From CAVQRC01 sp963715045 (lineage in GTDB: Bacteria; Planctomycetota; Planctomycetia; Pirellulales; Lacipirellulaceae): a stretch of DNA of 64,000 nt. The notes under the pieces are model-generated. The model was not told the origin of the DNA. It saw only the letters and a list, made by a program, of their open reading frames with translations, and did not search any database. This document shows positions 9,955 to 17,575 of the stretch, piece by piece (positions within the stretch are counted from its first letter, which is position 1; each line of letters begins with the position of its first letter). Position numbers and translations under genes: made by a program. The stretch is from assembly GCA_963715045.1 (NCBI GenBank), contig CAVQRC010000002.1, positions 141,072-205,071 on the forward strand. The letters run 5' to 3'.

Positions 9955-11007
9955 TCACTTGTTGGATACTTCCTCTGCGGTGCTCTGTTTTCGCTCGGCA
10001 ATGGTGTCGCGGGGGTTGAGCAAGAGCCTGGTCGTGGGGTCGTCAAGATCGTTGAACCGGGCCACGTGCAGCCGCGTCTTGATGCGGGGTTCGACGGGTT
10101 CTCCCAGCAAATGCCGCCGCATCTGCCGGACCGATTCGTAACCCATTTCCACCGGGTCCTGCAACACGGTTCCGTGCAGCGTGCCGTCTTTGAGACCCTG
10201 CACCAGGTTATCGCTGGAATCGAAGCCGACGAAGAACACCTTGCCGGCGAGACCTCGCTGGTCACGCCCCAAGGCAGTCAGCGTGCCGCTGGTGGTCGAT
10301 TCATTGGGGCAGAAAATCCCTTCGATGTCATCACCAAAGTTACTGAGCAACTGTTCTGCCAGGTCGACAGCCGCCTGTTCGTCGGGTCCGCCAAACTGAT
10401 TGTCCGAGAGAAACTCGATGTCGGGATACTTCTTCATCGTGTCCAAAAACCCCTGTTCCCTCAGCTCGGTACTTTCGGAACCGATCATGTACCGCATCAG
10501 GATGATCTTGCCGTTTCCACCGAGCAGTTCGGCCAGATACTCGGCCGCCAGGACTCCACCCTGATAGTTGTCGCTGGCCACGTAGCCGACCGTCCCTTCG
10601 CTGTCGTTCAAACCCGAATCGAACACGAGAACCGGGATCTTTGCCGCGAGGGCTTCTTCGACCGGTTTCAGCATCGCCTGGGCGTCGAGGGGTGCGAGCG
10701 AGATGCCATCGACTCCGTCGGCGATGAAGCTCTCCACGATTTTGATTTGTTCGCTCGTGTTGCCCTCGGAAATCGGGCCGTTCCAGGTCACCTGAACGTC
10801 GTCGAATTCTTCGTCGGCGAGCTGGACACCGGCCTCGACGCTGTTCCAGAAGTCATGCGATGTGCCCTTAGGAATGACCGCGATCCGGAACTTCGGGCCG
10901 CCGCTGGCCCCCGACTTCCCTGCCTGGGTGTCGCCGGACGAACCGCATCCGACTCCGAAACAGGCCAGTAACGCTAGGGTCACCAAGACGTGACACGCAC
11001 TTCGCAT
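9955..11007 (-). CDS. Sugar ABC transporter substrate-binding lipoprotein (RbsB-like)
   Basis: A 350-residue periplasmic binding protein of the Peripla_BP_4 type. A lipoprotein signal 'LALLACFGVGCGSSG' gives an acylated Cys at about residue 21. The mature protein begins 'KFRIAVIPKGTSHDFWNSVE' (first strand of the ribose-binding fold) and carries 'GVDGISLAPLDAQ' and 'GIFCPNESTTSGTL', the usual hinge and ligand-pocket segments. The ATG at 11007 has a strong GGAAGGA ribosome binding site. It is transcribed with the downstream permease, so together they should import a pentose- or inositol-like sugar. The ligand cannot be read. Confidence 0.92.
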   Translation of the reverse strand: MRSACHVLVTLALLACFGVGCGSSGDTQAGKSGASGGPKFRIAVIPKGTSHDFWNSVEAGVQLADEEFDDVQVTWNGPISEGNTSEQIKIVESFIADGVDGISLAPLDAQAMLKPVEEALAAKIPVLVFDSGLNDSEGTVGYVASDNYQGGVLAAEYLAELLGGNGKIILMRYMIGSESTELREQGFLDTMKKYPDIEFLSDNQFGGPDEQAAVDLAEQLLSNFGDDIEGIFCPNESTTSGTLTALGRDQRGLAGKVFFVGFDSSDNLVQGLKDGTLHGTVLQDPVEMGYESVRQMRRHLLGEPVEPRIKTRLHVARFNDLDDPTTRLLLNPRDTIAERKQSTAEEVSNK

Positions 11008-11492
11008 CGCAATCCTTCCGCCGGGGAGAAGTTGACCTCAAGTCGCAAGGTATAACCGAGTTGCAGCGGCACCGCCACCGCATCGTCGCTCAACCTTGCA
11101 CTCGCGACTGGCTCCGATTGGCATTACCGGTGTGGCGTGGACCTGCCGCGCAGCACGCCGGAACCACGAAGTACCTATCCCAAAACCTCGGTGAACGCAT
11201 CCCACGGCCAGGGAATTCGGTTACTGAAACCAGTCTTGGGATCGGCTCCAAACGGCTTCAATTCGCCGCCGGGCCGCGGCGGCGGTCGACTTCGTGGTTC
11301 GAGTCGGCGGTGGGGTAGACGCGTCGAACACAAAGCGGCATGTTGGGCTCCCTGGATGAAACCATCACGCATCACGCGAATTTCGCCCTATTCTAGCGAT
11401 TGGCTGGCTTTCCGTCACGGAGCGAGAGGACCTCCAACCGAAACCACCGCGGTCTACCTCTCCGGCCGCGAGGACCACGGGACATACCGCCG
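11008..11492. other. Intergenic region between divergent binding-protein and cutC genes
   Basis: 485 bases with no convincing gene. It holds one reverse-oriented copy of the dispersed 77-bp repeat (11173-11249) and the promoters of both neighbours, which I cannot localise. Confidence 0.4.
11173..11249 (-). repeat. Dispersed 77-bp repeat, copy 1
   Basis: On the minus strand it reads from 'GGAGCCGATCCCAAGACTGG' to 'GAGGTTTTGGGATAGGT'. The two ends are inverted repeats (GAGCCGATCCCA / TGGGATAGGTTC), and a centre 'CCCTGGCCGTGGG' can pair with itself. Two further copies follow malG and malK. Identity is high over the whole unit. Confidence 0.8.
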
Positions 11493-12284
11493 ATGCCACA
11501 TCACATTCTGCTGGAAGTCTGCTGCAACAGCCCGACCGATGCGGTCGTGGCCGCCGCCGCGGGGGCCGATCGCATCGAACTCTGCGCCGCATTGGAACTG
11601 GGCGGTCTGACTCCCTCCCTGGGCACGATCCTCGAGACACGCGATGCCACTGACACGCCCGTGATCGTCATGATTCGACCACGGGGCGGAGGTTTTGGTT
11701 ACGCGCCGCGCGAGCTGGACAACATGGAAGCAGACGTGCTGGCGGCCGTCACTAACGGCGCCCACGGCATCGTGTTCGGGATTCTCAACGACGACCATAC
11801 GCTCAACATCAAGGCCTGTAGCCGACTCGTGCAACTTGCCGGCGGCGTTGAAACCGTGTTTCATCGCGCCTTTGACTTCGTCAGTAACCCGCGCGAGACC
11901 CTCGAGCAGCTCATCGACTGCGGCGTCACCCGGGTATTGACCAGCGGCCAGCGAGCGACGGCCGCCGAGGGCGCTTCGCTGATCAAAGAACTCCAGCAAC
12001 AGGCCGCCGGACGAATTGAGATCTTACCCGGCGGCGGCATCACACCTGAGAATGTCGCCGCGACGCTGGCCGCGACTGGTTGTACGCAGGTGCACGTCGG
12101 GGGTTCAACAATCGTTAAGGATCCACAGCTGGAGCAAGAATCGCGAATTCAGCTCCGCGACTCCCGCATCGCATCCGACGCGGACTACCGGATCGTCGAC
12201 CGCGCGCAAGTGCAGCGGATACGCAACGCACTGATCCCCCCACCCCCATCTCCACCCCACCCCTCTCTACCCCACCCCATGTAA
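11493..12284 (+). CDS. cutC: Copper homeostasis protein CutC
   Basis: A 263-residue CutC family TIM-barrel protein. The ATG at 11493 starts 'MPHHILLEVCCNSPTDAVVA', the standard N-terminus; an in-frame extension upstream is Arg-rich and not family-like. Conserved motifs include 'AGADRIELCAALELGGLTPS', 'VMIRPRGGGF', 'HRAFDF' and 'RVLTSGQRATA'. CutC was named for copper tolerance in E. coli, but its biochemical role is unsettled. The last ~18 residues are Pro/His-rich ('PPPSPPHPSLPHPM') and are encoded by the start of the downstream repeat array, which also supplies the TAA stop. The native C-terminus probably ended just after 'RIRNAL'. Confidence 0.9.
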   Translation: MPHHILLEVCCNSPTDAVVAAAAGADRIELCAALELGGLTPSLGTILETRDATDTPVIVMIRPRGGGFGYAPRELDNMEADVLAAVTNGAHGIVFGILNDDHTLNIKACSRLVQLAGGVETVFHRAFDFVSNPRETLEQLIDCGVTRVLTSGQRATAAEGASLIKELQQQAAGRIEILPGGGITPENVAATLAATGCTQVHVGGSTIVKDPQLEQESRIQLRDSRIASDADYRIVDRAQVQRIRNALIPPPPSPPHPSLPHPM

Positions 12285-12820
12285 AACCGCGAATGCCATT
12301 CGCGCACCGCCGCAGCAGTTAGCACTCTCCACCCACCTCCCGCATCACCCCGAGATCGATCGGACCCCGCCACGCCCCCCGCTCCACCCCGATCCGCCCA
12401 CCCCATCTCCACCCCACCCCATGTAAAACCGCGAATGCCATTCGCGCACCCGCCGCAGCAGTTAGCACTCTCCACCCACCTCCCGCATCACCCCGAGATC
12501 GACGCATCGGACCCCTCTCTACCCCACCCCATGTAAAACCGCGAATGTCATTCGCGCACGCCGCAGCAGTTAGCACCCTCCACCCACCTCCCGCATCACC
12601 CCGGGATCAACGCATCGGACCCCGCCACGCCCCCCTCCAACCCGATCCCCCCACCCCATCTCCACCCCACCCCATGTAAAACCGCGAATGTCATTCGCGC
12701 ACCGCCGCAGCAGTTAGCACTCTCCACCCACCTCCCGCATCACCCCGGGATCAACGCATCGGACCCCGCCACGCCCCCCTCCAACCCGATCCCCCCACCC
12801 CCATCTCCACCCCGGCCGAC
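12235..12820 (+). repeat. Tandem array of four REP-like units
   Basis: The core 'ATGTAAAACCGCGAATG' recurs at 12279, 12421, 12531 and 12674, giving periods of 142, 110 and 143 bases; the 110-base unit lacks an internal ~32-base block. Each unit contains the palindrome 'CGCGAATGYCATTCGCG', then 'GCAGCAGTTAGCA', then pyrimidine-rich spacer with 'CCACCCCATCTCCACCCCACC'. The same sequence forms the inverted ends of the RAYT element at 13,989-14,879. The array lies between cutC and the end of a convergent DUF1080 gene. Confidence 0.9.
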
Positions 12821-12824
12821 GCAC

Positions 12825-13808
12825 CTACAGTCTCTCCATCCTCTGCTGGTCCCCGCCGATCGTGAAACTCAGCCCGATGGGTCCACCGTTCTCGTTGGGT
12901 TCGAATTCAACCGTCGCGTCAGTTCTTCGCAACACGAACCGCGTTTCGGTCTCAGCCATGAGATCGAATCGCCGCTCCACGAATTCGAACTGCAACCGCC
13001 CTTTCTCAAGACCCACACGGGCGACAGGCGTCTCGTCATGACCGTACACCCCGACGAATGGTCTTAGCTGTTCCGCGCTCAATTCGATTAGGTCGCTCGA
13101 CTCGGCCGGCTCTGTCGCGGAGTCGGGCAGCGGCGGAAGCTCGCGGGCCCAGATGTTGCGGAACCGGACCGCTGCGCCGTGGTCTTGAAGTCGAAGCGGC
13201 AACCGATCGGCGTGAGCACGATAGGCATCCGGCTCGAGCCAGTTGGTCGGGCCCCATAGCTCGACTCCGTCCTGAACGAGAACGCCGTTAAGGAACACGG
13301 TCAGTCGGGCGGCCTTCAGGAGTCGACCATCAGCTGCAAAGTGCGGACGGCGAAAGACAATCTCGCAGATCTGCCACTCCCCAGGCGGCATGCAGGCATT
13401 AACAAGCGGTGGCCACTGCCCGTAGACCGCACCCGTCACGCCATCGGAATAGGTCGAGTTTTCAAAGCAGTCGAGCACCTGCACCTCGTAATGATCCATC
13501 AGGAAGATGCCACTGTTGCCGCGGTGCTGCCCGGAATCCGTCGGTGCGGCAGGTGCTTGCCACTCGACATGAAGCTGCACGTCGCCGAAACAGGACACAC
13601 TGTGAATGTCGCCCGTGCCGGGCACGACCTCGAACGCGTCCTCGCATAGCCGCCACTGAGCGGGCCCGTCTCCACTCCGCCACAGCGATAGATCGGTGCC
13701 GTCGAATAGAACCTCCGCATCGGACGGGATGCCGCGAGAATCTCGTGGCGTGACGACCGGCGGAGCCGGGCGGTGGATGTCATGAGTCTTGTAACTGGAT
13801 TGCGACAT
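12825..13808 (-). CDS. DUF1080 (3-keto-disaccharide hydrolase-like) protein
   Basis: A 327-residue protein with the DUF1080 concanavalin-like fold (PF06439), a family linked to hydrolysis of 3-keto glycosides and abundant in Planctomycetes. Signature segments are 'DAEVLFDGTDLSLWRSGDG' near residue 30, 'HRGNSGIFLMDHYEVQVLDC' near 95, and 'GPAVRFRNIW'-type ending 'AAVRFRNIWARELPPLP' near 230. A further C-terminal ~90 residues form a beta-rich extension ('VGVYGHDETPVARVGLEKG') not needed for the DUF1080 fold. The ATG at 13808 is chosen because the ~65-residue upstream extension is translated REP sequence. No signal peptide is obvious. Confidence 0.87.
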   Translation of the reverse strand: MSQSSYKTHDIHRPAPPVVTPRDSRGIPSDAEVLFDGTDLSLWRSGDGPAQWRLCEDAFEVVPGTGDIHSVSCFGDVQLHVEWQAPAAPTDSGQHRGNSGIFLMDHYEVQVLDCFENSTYSDGVTGAVYGQWPPLVNACMPPGEWQICEIVFRRPHFAADGRLLKAARLTVFLNGVLVQDGVELWGPTNWLEPDAYRAHADRLPLRLQDHGAAVRFRNIWARELPPLPDSATEPAESSDLIELSAEQLRPFVGVYGHDETPVARVGLEKGRLQFEFVERRFDLMAETETRFVLRRTDATVEFEPNENGGPIGLSFTIGGDQQRMERL

Positions 13809-13988
13809 GTTGGAGTGCTGAGATCGGGGGTGGGATGACGCGGACGACAGGGGCGCCGGCAGTTGGTGGGGCAGCTCGGCATGGTAACCGGTATCGGCAG
13901 GGTCTGTCGTCTCGACGCCGGGGTGACGCGGCGGGTGGGGTGGAGTGGTGGAGGAGGCGTTCGGGTGAGATCGGGAGCGGGGATCGGA

Positions 13989-14100
13989 GGGGTCTGATGC
14001 GCCGATCATGGGTCGCGCGGCGGGGGGGTGGAACTTGCTAAATGCTGCCGAGGTGCGCGAATGACATTCGCGGTTTTACAGCCGTGGGGTGGAGTGGTGG
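13989..14100 (-). repeat. Left inverted REP end of the RAYT element
   Basis: Reverse complement of the array unit: 'GTAAAACCGCGAATGTCATT' core, then 'GCATTTAGCAAGTTCCACC'. It matches the right end more closely than it matches the tandem array units, which have 'GCAGTTAGCACTCTCCACC' at that point. Confidence 0.85.
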
Positions 14101-14234
14101 GGGAGGCAGGGTGTCGGGTGAGATCGGAGCGGGGATCAGGAGTCTGATTGATCAGGACCGCGGCTCTAATTGATTTTCGCATCATTGATACACCTACACG
14201 AACGAATGCACCCATTTCACGAGGAGTGGGAAAG

Positions 14235-14792
14235 ATGGGACGAACGATTGGATATCACGTGGTCAAGACCGGTTATGGTCTGTGGCTTCCGGGCGACGAG
14301 CGGGGACACTGGTCGGACGCATGGGACCGGGAGATCGGCTATGTCGAACCCCACATGCTTCACGCAGGCGATCCTATCCGGCGGCGTATGGCGGAAGAGC
14401 GACTCAAACATCCGGCGGTCTGGTTCGACGAGGCGATGATTCGCGTGATCCTGGCGGCCTTGCGCGAATGCGAGCAGGAGTCGACGTGGGAATTCGATAC
14501 GGTCGCCGTCGAACCCACCCACGTCCACATGCTGATTCCCTACACGGGTCGAGACGTTCACCGCACGGCGAAGTGGCTTGCGCAACGAGTCACCAAGCGC
14601 GTGCATGCGAAAACGTCGCACGAGGGACCTGTCCTCGCCAAGGGCAAGTGGTGTCATTACATCTACGACTGGGACTCCTGGTCGCAGGTCCGCGCCTACA
14701 TCGATCGGCACCGCAGCGCATCTCTATGGCGCCAGCCTGGCATTACCCCCAACCCAACCGCCCCCTCCACCTCTCCACCCCACCCCATGTAA
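14235..14792 (+). CDS. REP-associated Y1 transposase (RAYT-like, IS200-related)
   Basis: A 185-residue HUH nuclease-like protein. The ATG at 14235 is preceded by GAGGAG at a spacing of 8. It begins 'MGRTIGYHVVKTGYGLWLPG', a planctomycete-specific version of the Y1 transposase N-terminal strand. The metal-binding HUH motif is 'EPTHVHMLIPYT' (His-Val-His) near residue 95, and the nucleophile is most likely the Tyr of 'VRAYIDRHR' near residue 160. RAYTs are single-copy, domesticated relatives of IS200/IS605 transposases that act on REP palindromes. Here the gene is flanked on both sides by such palindromes. The last ~15 residues ('NPTAPSTSPPHPM') are encoded by the right-hand REP. Confidence 0.85.
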   Translation: MGRTIGYHVVKTGYGLWLPGDERGHWSDAWDREIGYVEPHMLHAGDPIRRRMAEERLKHPAVWFDEAMIRVILAALRECEQESTWEFDTVAVEPTHVHMLIPYTGRDVHRTAKWLAQRVTKRVHAKTSHEGPVLAKGKWCHYIYDWDSWSQVRAYIDRHRSASLWRQPGITPNPTAPSTSPPHPM

Positions 14793-14879
14793 AACCGCGA
14801 ATGCCATTCGCGCACCTTGGCGGCGTTTAGCAGGTTCCACCCCCCCGCCGCGCCACCCGTGATCGGCGCATCAGACCCC
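14767..14879 (+). repeat. Right inverted REP end of the RAYT element
   Basis: Carries 'ATGTAAAACCGCGAATGCCA' and 'GCGTTTAGCAGGTTCCACC', inverted relative to the left end. The TAA in the core is the stop codon of the transposase gene. Confidence 0.85.
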
Positions 14880-15091
14880 GCCGAGACCCGCCCCCATCTC
14901 ATCCAGCGCCCATCCCACCCCGCCCCTCATCCCACCCAGCGACCCAATCTCACGCCGCCCCTGCATCCACCCAGCGCCCATCTCCCGTGCCGCGTATCAG
15001 CCCCGCCAGCCCGCGCCCATCGCACCCAGCGCTCATCGCACCCAGCGCCTCATCTCATCCCCGCCCCACCGCTGGCCCCACCCCCGCGGCT
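14880..15091. repeat. Degenerate pyrimidine-rich spacer
   Basis: About 210 bases of C-rich sequence with imperfect repeats of 'CACCCAGCGC' plus a CAT/CTC triplet (for example 14937, 14976, 15029 and 15047). It lies immediately after the RAYT element and before the E2 stop. It may be decayed REP spacer. No gene. Confidence 0.5.
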
Positions 15092-16339
15092 TCACACGAG
15101 GAAGATCAACGCCGGGTGCTCGAGCAGATCCTTGAGCTCTTGAATCAACCGGGCTCCGTCCATTCCATCGACGATTCGATGATCGAATGAGGAACTCAGG
15201 TTGACCATCTTTCGAATCGCGACTTGCCCCTTGTAGACGCTGGGGCGTTCATAGGCGTTGTGGACGCCGAGGATGCCGACTTCGGGGTGGTTGATAATAG
15301 GCGTCGCGGCGAACCCGCCGAGTTTACCGAGGCTCGTGATCGTGAAGGTCGACCCGACGAGGTCTTCACGCCGAATCGAACCGTGGTGGGTTGCCTGAGT
15401 GAGTCGGCGTAGCTCCCGGGCGGCTTCGCGCAGATCCATGGCTTCGACATGGCGGACGACCGGCACATAGAGCCCGCGATCGGTCTGGGTCGCGATCCCC
15501 AGATGGACCGCATCGTACCGCGTCACGACTTCCCGCTGCTCGTCGTAGTGGGCGTTGGCAGCGGGGTACTTGGCAAATGCCCGGACGAGCGCGAGCATGA
15601 CAAATGGCAGATAGGAGAGTTTGGGCTCGTCGCTGGAACGGTTCTCGTTGAGAAAGGTGCGAAGCGCGTCGAGCTCGGTGATGTCGACCTGTTCGACGTA
15701 CGAGAAGTGGGGGATGTGGGCGTGGCTGACCGACATCTTCTCGGCGACGCGTCGTCGCAATCCGGCGAGGTGCACCTCGGTCGTGCCGGTACGTTTCATC
15801 CGGCCTCGGGTGGAAGGTCGGTCGGCAGCGAGCAACAGGTGGTTCTCGATATCGGCGTCGGTCACCCGCCCTCCCCGCCCGGTACCCTCGATTTCTCCCA
15901 GGTCGACTCCCTTCTCACGGGCCCGACGACGCACGGCCGGGCTGGCCAGGGGACGGCCCGCTTCTGGGGCGTAGGACCGCGGCGTAGGGCCGCCGCGATC
16001 GACGCGCGTGCCGTCCGCCGACGCGGCGGCCGAACCGTTCAGTTCGTTGCCGGCCGAGGGTGTCAGCCCGTCGGTGACGACGCCCTCGTGACCCTGCTGT
16101 TCCACTTCGAAGCGGACCAGATCGCTGCCCACGGCGACGCTCTCGCCAACTTCTCCCCGCGTGGCCATCACCTCGCCCGTCACGACACTCGGAATCGTCA
16201 CGGTCGCCTTATCGGTCATCACGTCCACGAGCGGATCGTCTTCCCGCACCGCATCACCCGGCCGTACATGCCATTGCACGATTTCGCCTTCGACGACTCC
16301 TTCGCCCAGGTCCGGCAGTTTGAATACGTAGTTTGGCAT
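15092..16339 (-). CDS. 2-oxoacid dehydrogenase E2 component (dihydrolipoamide acyltransferase)
   Basis: A 415-residue E2 protein, the acyltransferase core of a branched-chain 2-oxoacid (or pyruvate) dehydrogenase. The ATG at 16339 starts 'MPNYVFKLPDLGEGVVEGEI'. Domains: one lipoyl domain with the lipoylated Lys in 'VDVMTDKATVTIPS' near residue 44; a linker; a peripheral-subunit-binding domain ('ASPAVRRRAREKGVDLGEI') near 150; and the catalytic domain ending with 'SFDHRIVDGMDGARL', which holds the HxxxDG active site. Upstream, the reading frame stays open into E1beta, but this apparent fusion is explained by one extra base near 16,549, so E2 is treated as its own gene. Confidence 0.93.
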   Translation of the reverse strand: MPNYVFKLPDLGEGVVEGEIVQWHVRPGDAVREDDPLVDVMTDKATVTIPSVVTGEVMATRGEVGESVAVGSDLVRFEVEQQGHEGVVTDGLTPSAGNELNGSAAASADGTRVDRGGPTPRSYAPEAGRPLASPAVRRRAREKGVDLGEIEGTGRGGRVTDADIENHLLLAADRPSTRGRMKRTGTTEVHLAGLRRRVAEKMSVSHAHIPHFSYVEQVDITELDALRTFLNENRSSDEPKLSYLPFVMLALVRAFAKYPAANAHYDEQREVVTRYDAVHLGIATQTDRGLYVPVVRHVEAMDLREAARELRRLTQATHHGSIRREDLVGSTFTITSLGKLGGFAATPIINHPEVGILGVHNAYERPSVYKGQVAIRKMVNLSSSFDHRIVDGMDGARLIQELKDLLEHPALIFLV

Positions 16340-16518
16340 CGCTGTCTCGTTCGGATCCTCTAGCGGTTCGATGCACGTGCGGTGCGAATTCGATCCGTGT
16401 TCGTTCTCGCAACGGTTCGGCGGCCGACGTTTCGGTTCGTGGCGGCATCTTCGGCAGGTCGCGGCCGCTCTTGGGTGGTCCCCTTCCGAAGCCCAACGTT
16501 CGAGGCCCAACGGGGACG

Positions 16519-17530
16519 TCAGTTCTGAAGCGTTGCCCGCACCGCCTGCTACGATTCGCTGGCGATTGGGCAGGTAATCCCATTCATGCGTATGCGGGAA
16601 CGGCGTGTCCCATCCGGTTACGCGCTCGATGGGGGCCTCGAGCTGCCAGAAACAACGTTCCTGGATCTGGGCCACGAGCTCGGCGCCGAAACCGCTCGTG
16701 CGGGGTGCTTCGTGGACGACGATCGCCCGGCCGGTCTTGGAGACACTGGTCGCAATCGTGTCGATGTCCAAAGGCACCAGACTCCGCACGTCGATCAGTT
16801 CCGCGGCGAGGTCGGCCTCCTCGATCGCGGCCCGGGCGATGTGCACCATGGTGCCCCAGGTAATCACGGTCGCGGCCGTGCCTTCCCGAACCACGACCGC
16901 TTTACCCAGCGGCGTCTTGTAGTAGCTTGGCGGGACCTCGGCCCCCGGTTGATCGTTCCAGGGCGGCACCCGATGGGCGTCTCCGTCAAACGGACCGCGA
17001 TACAGCCGCTTGGGCTCGAAAAACAGGACCGGATCTTCGCATTCAATGCTGCTGATCAACAGGCCCTTTGCATCGTGCGGGTTGCTGGGGACTACGACGC
17101 GGAGGCCCGGCGTGTGCGTGAAGTAGGCCTCGGGCGACTGGCTGTGAAACAGTCCGCCACGGATCCCGCCGCCGCTGGGTGCACGAATGGTCACGGGTGC
17201 GGTCCACTCTCCGCCTGATCGATAACGCAGCTTGGCCAATTCGTTGGTGATCTGATCGAAGGCCGGATAGATATAGTCGGCGAACTGAATCTCGGCGACC
17301 GGTCGGAGTCCGTTGATCCCCATCCCGATCGCGATCCCGACGATCCCTCCTTCGGCGAGCGGGGTGTCGAATACCCGCTCGGTTCCGTGCTTCTGCTGGA
17401 GTCCTTCGGTGGCGCGAAACACGCCGCCGAAGTAACCCACGTCTTCGCCGAAGACACACACATCCTGGTCGCGCTCGAGCATGACATCGAGCCCGTCGCG
17501 GACGGCTTGAATCATGTTCATCGTCGGCAT
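16519..17530 (-). CDS. 2-oxoacid dehydrogenase E1 component, beta subunit (one frameshift)
   Basis: About 336 residues after correcting one extra base near 16,549. It begins 'MPTMNMIQAVRDGLDVMLER' and shows the E1beta signatures 'VFGEDVGYFGGVFRAT', 'PLAEGGIVGIAIGMG' and 'APSGGGIRGGLFHSQSPEAY'. As written, the frame runs on through an Arg/Cys-rich linker into E2. Skipping one base after 'RQRIV' gives 'QAVRATLQN' and a TGA at 16519-16521, the normal end of this family. Partner of the E1alpha just upstream; together they decarboxylate the 2-oxoacid using thiamine diphosphate. Confidence 0.92.
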
Positions 17531-17575
17531 CGAAAGCTGAGGGGTTCGACCAGAAGGAAATCACTCTCGCGAGGC

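Larger units (their letters stand above)
13989..14879 (+). mobile_element. REP/RAYT element with 112-bp inverted repeats
   Basis: The left end (13989-14100) and right end (14767-14879) are inverted copies of one another over about 112 bases with only scattered mismatches, from 'TCAGACCCC' at the outer ends to 'CCACC' at the inner ends. Each end contains the palindrome GCGAATG-N-CATTCGC. Between them is a single Y1-type transposase gene. The right end supplies the stop codon of that gene. No target-site duplication can be recognised by eye. Confidence 0.85.

Noticed and set aside
12185..12820. Possible CRISPR array (regular repeats between 12.2 and 12.8 kb)
   Set aside because: The whole ~142-base unit is repeated, including the would-be spacers, and the units are palindromic REPs; there are no cas genes.
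15092..17530. Novel E1beta-E2 fusion enzyme
   Set aside because: A one-base correction restores a family-typical E1beta end and stop, and E2 has its own start; the linker looks non-coding.
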